59,596 nucleotides of DNA from positions 1 to 59,596 of the IMG/VR virus record IMGVR_UViG_3300021962_000117. One strand, written 5' to 3'. Source of the stretch: a virus. Each line of letters opens with the position of its first letter. Position 1 is the first letter of the stretch. The translations under genes were made by a program, and so were the position numbers. The notes under the pieces were generated by a model. The model was not told where the DNA came from. It saw nothing but the letters and a program-made list of their open reading frames with translations, and searched no databases. This document shows, piece after piece, positions 38,257 through 47,291 of this stretch.

Positions 38257-38535
38257 ATGGCACATAGGATAGAAACTTCTTATCGTTGGTTGATCAACTA
38301 TGAAGATAACACAGCAAAGTTGGTTTTAACCTATGGAATCAGAGGATTTGTTTTTACTTTTGATGATGTTGAAGATAAAGAAAATACAATAGAAGTTCAA
38401 AATATAGCAAATGAGCAACCTGAATTGTCACACGAAGAACTTTATAAGCAATCAGGTTACCTAATCATGGAAGAATGTCATCCATGTTTATTTGAAATGG
38501 ACATTGAGAATCCAGAAATGTTGCCAATAGATTAA
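38257..38535 (+). CDS. Conserved hypothetical protein
   Basis: 92 residues: MAHRIETSYRWLINYEDNTA, a beta-rich first half, then an acidic end (EECHPCLFEMDIENPEMLP) with a C-x-x-x-C pair. It lies in the early-type islet after the tRNA. Not recognised. Confidence 0.7.
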   Translation: MAHRIETSYRWLINYEDNTAKLVLTYGIRGFVFTFDDVEDKENTIEVQNIANEQPELSHEELYKQSGYLIMEECHPCLFEMDIENPEMLPID

Positions 38536-38536
38536 A

Positions 38537-38719
38537 ATGAAAATTAACTTATGGTATTCTAGTGGAATGGGACAATGGAGATGGACACTATGCGAAGAAA
38601 ATAACAAAGGAATTGACTCCAATCTTCAATATGCTGGACAACATCCATTTTTGCGTGAAGCAATGAACGATGTTGCTAACACTGTAGAATATATTTTAGA
38701 ATCAAAACAAAGTGAGTAG
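38537..38719 (+). CDS. Small hypothetical protein
   Basis: 60 residues, starting MKINLWYSSGMGQWRWTLCE, Trp-rich, then a helical end. One base after the previous stop. Not recognised. Confidence 0.65.
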   Translation: MKINLWYSSGMGQWRWTLCEENNKGIDSNLQYAGQHPFLREAMNDVANTVEYILESKQSE

Positions 38720-38729
38720 AAATACCTAA

Positions 38730-39344
38730 ATGAAATCTGATTTTTATATAGATAGAGTTAGTAAAGAAGAAGTAAAAGATCTTCTTTATAATCATCATTA
38801 TCTTAAAGATGAGTCCAAAGATTTCAAATCGGGGTATAACTATGGGCTTTTTAAACGGACTGAGTGGGAGTGTCCTCTTAGGATTGGCAAGTGTCTTGGC
38901 GCTTGCATTTTTACTGGTCTCCCTGTTCCAGAAATTGCCAGAGGAGCATTTGGGTTAGAAAGAAATCAACAGGAAGGTTTATTTGAACTTTCCCGTCTTT
39001 GTATGGATCCAGAAGTACAGAAAGAAGAATATAATATTACCTCTTGGTTTGTAAGTCGTTGTATAAGGAGGTTTAGGAAAGATGCCACAGTTCGTGCTAT
39101 TCTTAGTTACGCTGACTCTAATCACCACACTGGAACTATATACCGAGCTTGTAATTTCAAATATTATGGGTTAACAGATCCAAAAAAAGACTTTTATTAT
39201 GCTGATGGCACTAAACATTCTCGTGGCAGTGTTAGAGGATCTGAAGGAGAATGGAGAGATAGAAGCCGTAAACATAGGTATCTAATGGTTTTTGAATTTG
39301 GGTTAAATGTTTTGTGGAAAGAAGAAAGTTATGGTGTAATATAG
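38730..39344 (+). CDS. Mom-like acyltransferase-fold protein (possible DNA modification)
   Basis: 204 residues. EIARGAFGLERNQQEGLFEL, SRLCMDPEV, TSWFVSRCIRRFRKDA and ILSYADSNHHTGTIYRACNF resemble the GNAT-fold Mom family of phage Mu, which modifies adenine in phage DNA to block host restriction. The YAD-x-x-x-x-H-x-G-T-x-Y-x-A-x-x-F pattern is the main support. If active it could protect this phage's DNA. The C-terminus (KHRYLMVFEFG) is also Mom-like. A related N-acetyltransferase of other function cannot be excluded. Confidence 0.72.
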   Translation: MKSDFYIDRVSKEEVKDLLYNHHYLKDESKDFKSGYNYGLFKRTEWECPLRIGKCLGACIFTGLPVPEIARGAFGLERNQQEGLFELSRLCMDPEVQKEEYNITSWFVSRCIRRFRKDATVRAILSYADSNHHTGTIYRACNFKYYGLTDPKKDFYYADGTKHSRGSVRGSEGEWRDRSRKHRYLMVFEFGLNVLWKEESYGVI

Positions 39345-39367
39345 AGAATTTCCTCTTTTTCTCTTAT

Positions 39368-39375
39368 GATAAATA
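39368..39375 (+). promoter_or_regulatory. Late-promoter-like motif GATAAATA
   Basis: GATAAATA, 31 bases before the next start, marks the return to late structural genes. Confidence 0.55.
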
Positions 39376-39405
39376 ATCTATAACGGAACTCTAAGCATTA
39401 ATAAG

Positions 39406-42400
39406 ATGGGTCTTTCCAGGTTAGATAATTTTTTAAAGAATGCTCGTGGTAACATTCTTTATGTAAACCCAAACGATTTAGATTCTACAGATAGTATCGA
39501 GAATCAGGGCAATTCACTTACTCGACCATTTAAATCTCTGCAGCGTGCTTTAATTGAAGCCGCAAGGTTTTCATATCAGAGAGGTTTGAATAACGATAGG
39601 TTTGGTCAAACCACAATTCTTTTATATCCTGGCGACTATCCAATTGATAACCGTCCTGGTTGGATTCCTGATGGAGTTGGCAACTTCAAATTACGAAATG
39701 GGTCATCCAGTAGTAATTTTTCTCCATGGGATTTAACAACCAACTACGATTTAACAGTTGCAGACAACGCACTGTATAAAATGAACAGTATCCACGGTGG
39801 AGTTATCATTCCCCGTGGTACATCTATTGTAGGTATGGATCTCAGAAAAACTAAGATCCGTCCTTTGTATGTTCCTAGTTCCACCAACGATAATATAGAA
39901 AACTCTGCCATCTTCCGTGTTACTGGAGGATGTTACTTCTGGCAGTTCTCTTTCTTTGATGGAGATCCCAACGGTCAAGTATATACTGATTATACTGATA
40001 CTAAGTTTGTTCCAAATTACTCCCACCACAAATTAACTTGTTTTGAGTATGCTGATGGATCCAATAATGTAAGCATCGCTGATGCTTTCATGACTTATAG
40101 TGCAGACAGAACTGATCTGGACATGTACTATGAAAAGGTTGGTCTTGCATATGGACAAGCTAGTGGAAGATCTGTTGAGCCAGATTATCCTTCTAGTGGA
40201 TTAGACATTCAACCGAAGGTTGATGAGCACCGTATTGTTGGATCTACAGGCATTTCTGTAGGTATTTCCAGCATTCGCTCTCATGATGGTTCAAGCACTA
40301 GCGTATCCACAACAAATATTACAGTAACAACTGATTCTGCAATAGATGGATTAGATGTAGATACACCTTTTAGAATTACAGGAGTTGTTGAAGATGGATA
40401 TAATGGTCAATATGTTGTCAGTGAAAAATTAAGTTCCACAGAAATTAAATATCAAGTCCAAAATCCACCTATTGAACCTTCTCCTACTTCAACTGGAGCA
40501 AATCTTTCACTGCAGTCTGATACTGTAACATCAGCATCTCCATATATTTTCAATATATCGATGAGATCTGTCTTCGGTATGAATGGACTTCATGCTGATG
40601 GATCAAAGGCAACTGGATTTAAATCCATGGTTGTTGCCCAATTCACTGGTATTGGATTGCAAAAAGATGATAGAGCATTCGTATTATACGATACAACCAC
40701 CGGAGAATGGAAAGATTCTACCAGTCCCGGAAATGCTACCTTAAGTAATAATTCCAAAGCAGTATACAAACCAAATTACGCAAACTACCATATCAAATGT
40801 TCCAATAATGCGTTCATTCAGAACGTATCTATTTTTGCTATTGGATATGCAAATCAATTCCTTTGTGAATCTGGTGGTGATATGTCAATCACCAACTCAA
40901 ACTCCAACTTTGGTGCTAAAGCACTTTTATCAAAAGGATTTAGAAAAGAAGCATTTTCTCAAGATGATATAGGATATATTACGCATATTCTTCCACCTAA
41001 AGAAATTGAAAATGAAAATGTTAATATTGAATTTAACTCTATTGATGTATCCAAAACTATTAGCGTAGGAAATAGCACAAGACTCTATCTCTATAATGAA
41101 ATAAACTCTGATGTTCCTCCAACCAATATTATTGATGGATACAGATTTGGTGCTAAATCCGGAGATACTCTTGATGTATTGATTTCCGTTGGTGGATCAA
41201 TTACTAAGTATTCTGGATCCATTTATATGGAAGGATCTAATGTTACTTCCAAAAAACTTTTCCGTGTCAATCAAAGTTCTGCAGGAGTCAATAGCGTCAC
41301 GAGTAATGTTGTTGAACTTACAGCAGCACATACATTATCAAACGGAGAGAGTATTAGAATTATATCCGAAAATGGAAGTCTTCCTGATGGATTAATTCCA
41401 AATAGAATTTACTATGCGATTACTAGCACATCGTTCTCTGGAATCACCACAAACACTCAGTTGAAAATTGCAAAAACACTGAACGATGCGGTAGCTGGAG
41501 AGCCAGTACCAATCAACGAAAAAGGTGGATCGATTAAAATCGAAAGCCGTGTGTCTGATAAGAGTGCCGGAGATCTTGGGCATCCACTTCAATACGACTC
41601 CGTAGAATCTCAATGGTACGTTACTGTTGGTTCCGATAATACAATTTATCCTACCATTGTTGGACTTGGAACAACTGCTCTTGGATCTGCGACTCCAAGA
41701 ACTTTCTTCACCAGACAACCAGATACAAGAAATGCAAATGACACTGTATACAGGGCTCGTTATGTAATTCCCGCTAATGCTGGAGGAGTTGTAGCAAGAC
41801 CACCTCAGGAAGGATTTATTCTTCAAGAATCAAACACTTCTATCGGTTCTACTACAGGAGAAGTTGAAACTTACTTTGGAACAGGTTCTATTAATAACGT
41901 AAATCAATTAAGAAACTTTAGATTAATTTCTAATGTTTCTTGGAGTGGTGGAAAGGTATATGTCACAACAGAACTTCCACATAACATCGAAGTTGGACAT
42001 GAAGTAGAACTTTATAATATTAAGAGCACTTCAAATACAGCAGGAACTCAAAATGTAGGATATAATAAATTATGGACTGTAAGCGAAGTTCCACATGCGA
42101 AGCAATTTGTTTTTGAATCTTCTGCTGATGAAGGTTCGTTTACAAACAATACAAATCAAAGAAATACAAATCTTCCATATTTCAAGAGAAAGAGATTCAA
42201 AGATACCTATGTTGTTTATAGGGTTGAAGAGGCAAAACAATATATTGCAGGTAGACAAGATGGTATCTACTATTTGACTTTCTTAAATTCCAGCAACTCT
42301 CCGACAGTAACACCATTTTCTACTAATAGATATCTCCAAAGTGTACAGGAATTTTTCCCACAAAACAATAAAGATAATCCTGTTTCTGATCCATTAGAAG

Positions 42401-45240
42401 CAAGATCCTTTGCAACTTCAGATCTGATTGGTAAAGTTGTTGTAAATGATGTTCAAAGTAGCATAACAAAAGAAACCATAAACAAACTTGTCGATGATAC
42501 AAAACTTGGTATTGGAGTTACTGATGTTATATCTTATGATCCAGGATTAGTTGGATCGGCACAAACTCATACACTTAGAACTCATGTAGATCATGGTCTC
42601 AATAGAATAACAAGAGTTAGTATTGCTAATAGTGGATCGGGATATGGATCTGGAATATCTGGAAATGTATACAATGCCACTCTTACTGGACTTGCTGGTT
42701 CCACAACAGGGCAATATGCTACAGCTAAAATTACTGTAGATGCCGCTGGTGGAATTACAGATATTAAGATCATGGATGGTGGTAGTGCTTATGCTGAAGG
42801 TAATACTCTTGCCATTACAGGCATCAGCACCTTTGCTCCATATTCACAGGCAACCGTTACTGTCAGCAAGATTTACAATAATATTGGAGATGTTATCGAA
42901 GTAGTTGGAATTAAGTCCGAATCAAATCATAAGTTTAATAGACTGTATAAGATTTCGGAAATTCCTGTAGGATCAGCTAGAAGTGTTACTGTTTTCTCCT
43001 ACGAATCAATTTCAGGAGTTACAACAACAGGTTTAAATGCCAGCTTTACATCTAACGCATATGCATACCTTACCGGACCCGCTTTGTCGATATCTTCTTT
43101 AGACTATAACAACACTGCTGGTATCGCTACTATCGTCACTGCGTCTAGACATGGACTTTCTGTTGACTCTAAAGTAAGAATTAATAGTTCCACAACTCTG
43201 TTTAATGGAGAATTCATTGTAAAGAGAAAGATTGACTTAGTTACTTTCTCTGTCGGCATTGGAAAATCTATTGCACCAACTTCTCTCTCAGGGACAGCGG
43301 AAGTATTTAAAACAGGAAGAACTTCTAGGGGTGGAGTTGTTAATGGTGATAATGAGAACCTGAATGGAAGAATGTCAATCGGTTACGCTGGCATCACAAC
43401 AACATTAGGATCTGCTATTGCTACGGCAACTGCGGAAAATATTAATATTACAAATGTAGGAAATCTCGATATCAACATCGGAGACTATCTGATGATTGAT
43501 AATGAAATCGTCAGAGTTAAAACAAATGTACCAAGTACTCCAACCAATCCTATAAATGTCTTCCGTGGTGTACTTGGAACAAGGGCAACAACACACTCAA
43601 CAAATTCCATTGTTACTAGGGTAAATGTTCTTCCTGTCGAACTGAGAAGACACTCTATTATGCGTGCTTCTGCACATACTTTTGAATATGTTGGATTTGG
43701 TCCTGGAAACTATTCTACTGCTTTCCCAGATAAACAAGATCGCTCTATTACTCCTGATGAAGAACTTCTAGCTCAATCTACTAGAGAAGATGGTGGAATT
43801 AACTTCTACACAGGAATGAACGATAGAGGAATTTCTTATGCTGGTAACAAGAAACTTAGTACTGTTACTGGACAAGAAGAAATCTTTGATACTCCTATCC
43901 GTACTGTAACTGGTGATGATATTGGAGTAATTCCAAACATCAACGTCATTAGTCCAATCGAAGGAATTTTCACACGTTCTATTAGAGTTGAAGGAGGAAC
44001 AGATAATAGCGCGTCATCCGAATTCAATGGTCCAGTAATCTTTAGTAATAAGATTACTTCTACATCTGAAAAAGGAATTGAAGGTGCTTCATTCTTCATT
44101 CAAGGTGATGCAACTGTTTCTAGAAAATATACTGTTGGAATTGCAACACCAGTTCTTTCTGGCACTCCTGGAGACGTAGTATACTTCGACAATCCATCTG
44201 CAGGTGGATATATTGGATGGGTCTATACTTCAAATCAAGACTGGTATCGTTTCGGCAATGTAAGTCTTTCTAAGAATCTTAACATCGCTCTGTTTGATCA
44301 GGTTGGAATTGCAACAACATCCCCAGGAGTCAACAGACTTCAAATAGGATCTGGTTCCAATTTATTTGCAGTAGATACCAATGGAGTTGGAATTGGAACA
44401 AGCGCAAATCTTTACAAACTAAATGTTCGTGGAAATACTAATATTTCTGGAACTTTATATGCTGGATACTTTGCAGGTGACGGATCTGGTATTACTAACC
44501 TCAACGCAGCTGCGCTTGGTTGGACTCAAGTTACAAATGGAATTTATAATTCAAATCTAACAAGAGTCGGTCTTGGAACAACAAACCCAAGATTTATCAC
44601 TGAAATTGGAGCTGTTGGAACTGGAGCAACAACGTTACATGTTAATGGATATGCTAACTTCGTTGGTTTCCTTTCTGCCACTAACCTAAGAGTTAGTGGA
44701 ATGCTAACGGCAAATGCATTTGACTTTAATTCTACTAGTGGTCAAATCAATGCTGGTGTCGGAACATTCACGAAGATTGTAGTTGGAACCGCAATTTCTA
44801 CATTCGGATCCAATGTCGGAATGGGTACAGAAACACCAAGAGCGAAACTTGACGTTGAAGGATCTGCTAGATTTAAATCATATTCCGAAGGTGTAGAGAT
44901 TCTTGATATCAGTTCTGGTGTAGTAACGGTAGACTTGTCTAAGGCAAATAACTTCACTTTAGAAGTTGATGCTGTTGTTGAGAAATTTGAAATTCTCAAC
45001 TGCCCATCAGATGCTACTTCTTGGATGGTCAAAATTGATCAAAACTCTACAGGTGGTTATTCCGTTGGCATTACTACATTCGTAGACAGTGGTGCCAATC
45101 CAATTAATCTCTATTGGCCAGGTGGAGGAGTTCTTCCTGGAGTGACAACTGAAGCATCAAGAACAGACATCTACTCGTTCAAAACGTTTGATGGCGGAAC
45201 AAACTGGTACGGATTCGTCGGAGGTCAGAACTTCTTATGA
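39406..45240 (+). CDS. Giant virion structural protein, tail/baseplate fibre type
   Basis: 1944 residues starting MGLSRLDNFLKNARGNILYV, NPNDLDSTDSIENQGNSLTR. The first 550 or so residues read like a right-handed beta-helix (pectate-lyase-like) with GGVIIPRGTSIVGMDL. The middle holds repeated beta domains, including a Gly-rich module (GSGYGSGISGNVYNATLTGL and MDGGSAYAEGNTLAI). The last third carries short fibre repeats of the kind VGIGT and GDGSGITNL. Proteins starting this way are standard in cyanomyoviruses as virion structural proteins. It overlaps the next start by ATGA. Confidence 0.82.
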   Translation: MGLSRLDNFLKNARGNILYVNPNDLDSTDSIENQGNSLTRPFKSLQRALIEAARFSYQRGLNNDRFGQTTILLYPGDYPIDNRPGWIPDGVGNFKLRNGSSSSNFSPWDLTTNYDLTVADNALYKMNSIHGGVIIPRGTSIVGMDLRKTKIRPLYVPSSTNDNIENSAIFRVTGGCYFWQFSFFDGDPNGQVYTDYTDTKFVPNYSHHKLTCFEYADGSNNVSIADAFMTYSADRTDLDMYYEKVGLAYGQASGRSVEPDYPSSGLDIQPKVDEHRIVGSTGISVGISSIRSHDGSSTSVSTTNITVTTDSAIDGLDVDTPFRITGVVEDGYNGQYVVSEKLSSTEIKYQVQNPPIEPSPTSTGANLSLQSDTVTSASPYIFNISMRSVFGMNGLHADGSKATGFKSMVVAQFTGIGLQKDDRAFVLYDTTTGEWKDSTSPGNATLSNNSKAVYKPNYANYHIKCSNNAFIQNVSIFAIGYANQFLCESGGDMSITNSNSNFGAKALLSKGFRKEAFSQDDIGYITHILPPKEIENENVNIEFNSIDVSKTISVGNSTRLYLYNEINSDVPPTNIIDGYRFGAKSGDTLDVLISVGGSITKYSGSIYMEGSNVTSKKLFRVNQSSAGVNSVTSNVVELTAAHTLSNGESIRIISENGSLPDGLIPNRIYYAITSTSFSGITTNTQLKIAKTLNDAVAGEPVPINEKGGSIKIESRVSDKSAGDLGHPLQYDSVESQWYVTVGSDNTIYPTIVGLGTTALGSATPRTFFTRQPDTRNANDTVYRARYVIPANAGGVVARPPQEGFILQESNTSIGSTTGEVETYFGTGSINNVNQLRNFRLISNVSWSGGKVYVTTELPHNIEVGHEVELYNIKSTSNTAGTQNVGYNKLWTVSEVPHAKQFVFESSADEGSFTNNTNQRNTNLPYFKRKRFKDTYVVYRVEEAKQYIAGRQDGIYYLTFLNSSNSPTVTPFSTNRYLQSVQEFFPQNNKDNPVSDPLEARSFATSDLIGKVVVNDVQSSITKETINKLVDDTKLGIGVTDVISYDPGLVGSAQTHTLRTHVDHGLNRITRVSIANSGSGYGSGISGNVYNATLTGLAGSTTGQYATAKITVDAAGGITDIKIMDGGSAYAEGNTLAITGISTFAPYSQATVTVSKIYNNIGDVIEVVGIKSESNHKFNRLYKISEIPVGSARSVTVFSYESISGVTTTGLNASFTSNAYAYLTGPALSISSLDYNNTAGIATIVTASRHGLSVDSKVRINSSTTLFNGEFIVKRKIDLVTFSVGIGKSIAPTSLSGTAEVFKTGRTSRGGVVNGDNENLNGRMSIGYAGITTTLGSAIATATAENINITNVGNLDINIGDYLMIDNEIVRVKTNVPSTPTNPINVFRGVLGTRATTHSTNSIVTRVNVLPVELRRHSIMRASAHTFEYVGFGPGNYSTAFPDKQDRSITPDEELLAQSTREDGGINFYTGMNDRGISYAGNKKLSTVTGQEEIFDTPIRTVTGDDIGVIPNINVISPIEGIFTRSIRVEGGTDNSASSEFNGPVIFSNKITSTSEKGIEGASFFIQGDATVSRKYTVGIATPVLSGTPGDVVYFDNPSAGGYIGWVYTSNQDWYRFGNVSLSKNLNIALFDQVGIATTSPGVNRLQIGSGSNLFAVDTNGVGIGTSANLYKLNVRGNTNISGTLYAGYFAGDGSGITNLNAAALGWTQVTNGIYNSNLTRVGLGTTNPRFITEIGAVGTGATTLHVNGYANFVGFLSATNLRVSGMLTANAFDFNSTSGQINAGVGTFTKIVVGTAISTFGSNVGMGTETPRAKLDVEGSARFKSYSEGVEILDISSGVVTVDLSKANNFTLEVDAVVEKFEILNCPSDATSWMVKIDQNSTGGYSVGITTFVDSGANPINLYWPGGGVLPGVTTEASRTDIYSFKTFDGGTNWYGFVGGQNFL

Positions 45241-47249
45241 GAATAGCAAAGAGTCTCCAAACAAGTTTAGAATTAAATGGACCCATTATTTCATGGGTCA
45301 CTCACCCATCATCAGTATCGGGAGCAGATGGCACAAGTCTTACTTTTACTGGACTAGCCACTGCTACCTTTCCAGTTCAAGATCCACCTATAGTAGCTGC
45401 TAATGATGGATACTTATCTTATAGATGGTATGAAGTTGGAATTGGTTCTTTAACTGACGGAGGAAGAATTAGTGGGGCTGGAACTACCATCCTCACTATT
45501 TCCAATCTTGATTCTCCTGGAGATTCTGGAAGACAATTTTATCTCACGGCGGACTATGCTCCGTCTGCATATTCTCAACCAGTTGGTTCTGCAGTCACAG
45601 TTGGTACTGCAAGATCAACTGGTAATGCTTTAAATGAAAATTATCATTCCAATATTGCGACGATAACGGTTTTCCCCGAAATTCAAATTACAGGACAACC
45701 CTCACCATTAAGTATTGCTCAAGGTCTTACTGGAATATTTAATGTTACAGCATCTCTTACAGATTCTTCTCAAGGAGCAGAATCTTATAGATGGCAAATA
45801 AACCAAACTGATATTTCCGATGGAACTATCAACCATGGAGATGGAAAGACTACAGTAATCTCTGGATCTGGAACAAACAGACTTGTAATAGTATCCGACT
45901 ATATTTCTGAAAGAAGAGTTCGATGTAAGGTAACTCATCCATTATCAGGAAATAGTCCACAATATAGTAGCAATGTTCGTTATGATGTTGTAAGTGCAAG
46001 ACAAATTGTAAACTTCGAATACATCAATCAAGGATCTGCTGTTTTAAATGGAACTGATTCCATTAATTTTTTTGATACTGATCAACACGTACTTGATGCT
46101 AACAATCCTGCCATTACAGGTATTGTTAGATTTTATGCACCAGAGAGAGATGTTAGAATAATTATGCATCTATATGCAGCAAAAGGGTATAGTGCTAATG
46201 GTTATTCCGGTGGAGAAGGAGGATATTCTAAAATTAGATTCACTATTAAACAGGGCGAAGAATATATTTTAAATAATATTCCACAGGCTAATAGTAGTGG
46301 TTCTATTTTCTTGTATCATAAGCAAAGTTTACTTGCTGTTTCTGCTGCAGGAGGAAGTGCTGGAAGTTCTGGAAACGGAGGTCCTGGTGGAGGAGTAGGT
46401 GTTGCTGGTGGAGCTGGTTCTGGTCCTGGTGGTGGAAGTGGTGGAGTCTTATGGCAAGCAGGAACTTTACCTTTCCCAGGAATTTTTGGATCTAGCGCAG
46501 ACTTTTTTAATCAACCAGGATTTTTGCTTGATGGAGATACTATTGCAAATGCTCCTGCTGGTGGTAGAATTATTCCTTGTCCTAGAGGAGGATATTATAG
46601 AAGAGCTGGATATGCACCTTGTCAAGAAGTAGGTAATCGAATTTTTTATAATCCTGAGGGAGTTCCTACTAATGGAACCGCAGAACTTTCTTCCGGTTTT
46701 AAAGCTGGATACGGAATCAGAAACACTGCAGGAAAAGGAATTAATAATGGAGGAGTTGGTGGCAATGGAGCCACTGGTGGAGCTGGTGGAAACGGCGGCG
46801 GTGGCGGTGGCGGTGGATCAGGATATAATTCTGGAGGAGTCGAAGTTCTGGAAGCAACTCAAGGTGGAAACACTGGTATTGCTAAAGTTATTTTTGAACT
46901 TGGGGACGAAAGATTCATTGAAGAAGATGTGACGTTTACTGCTGCTCTCGAAAGTGGACCAGATCATTTTATAACATTTACATTGCAAAGTGGCGAAGGT
47001 CCAGCAACTATGAAATTCGGTGCTTCTTCTTTTGGAGGAGAATTGGGGAATGTTGTAAAACAGATAAGACGAGGATCTATCTATAAAGTAACAGATCAAT
47101 CTGGTTCATTAAGAATGAATGGAGCACAGTTGGGATTAGAAGATTTTAGTTCTGATGATGTACTTAATAACTATGATGATTTGACTATAACTGTAGATAA
47201 AGGAAATATTCTCGAAAGAGATGGAGGATTCTGGTACGAGTTTTTCTGA
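45237..47249 (+). CDS. Adhesin-like structural protein with Ig-like domains and polyglycine region
   Basis: 670 residues. Two or more Ig-like domains occupy about residues 1-260 (SYRWYEVG, SYRWQINQTDIS, RRVRCKVTHPLSG). From about residue 330 the sequence becomes very Gly-rich (SGGVLWQAGTL, then NGGVGGNGATGGAGG, with a longer run of Gly at about residue 520), like the polyglycine sandwich of the T-even gp38-type adhesins. Then a compact beta domain ends the protein. It is a candidate receptor-binding protein. Translationally coupled to the giant gene before it. Confidence 0.72.
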   Translation: MRIAKSLQTSLELNGPIISWVTHPSSVSGADGTSLTFTGLATATFPVQDPPIVAANDGYLSYRWYEVGIGSLTDGGRISGAGTTILTISNLDSPGDSGRQFYLTADYAPSAYSQPVGSAVTVGTARSTGNALNENYHSNIATITVFPEIQITGQPSPLSIAQGLTGIFNVTASLTDSSQGAESYRWQINQTDISDGTINHGDGKTTVISGSGTNRLVIVSDYISERRVRCKVTHPLSGNSPQYSSNVRYDVVSARQIVNFEYINQGSAVLNGTDSINFFDTDQHVLDANNPAITGIVRFYAPERDVRIIMHLYAAKGYSANGYSGGEGGYSKIRFTIKQGEEYILNNIPQANSSGSIFLYHKQSLLAVSAAGGSAGSSGNGGPGGGVGVAGGAGSGPGGGSGGVLWQAGTLPFPGIFGSSADFFNQPGFLLDGDTIANAPAGGRIIPCPRGGYYRRAGYAPCQEVGNRIFYNPEGVPTNGTAELSSGFKAGYGIRNTAGKGINNGGVGGNGATGGAGGNGGGGGGGGSGYNSGGVEVLEATQGGNTGIAKVIFELGDERFIEEDVTFTAALESGPDHFITFTLQSGEGPATMKFGASSFGGELGNVVKQIRRGSIYKVTDQSGSLRMNGAQLGLEDFSSDDVLNNYDDLTITVDKGNILERDGGFWYEFF

Positions 47250-47250
47250 C

Positions 47251-47258
47251 GATAAATA
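47251..47258 (+). promoter_or_regulatory. Late-promoter-like motif GATAAATA
   Basis: GATAAATA directly after the preceding stop, 34 bases before the next start. Confidence 0.55.
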
Positions 47259-47291
47259 AAATATAAACATAGGGGTGGAGAGTGAAACCCA

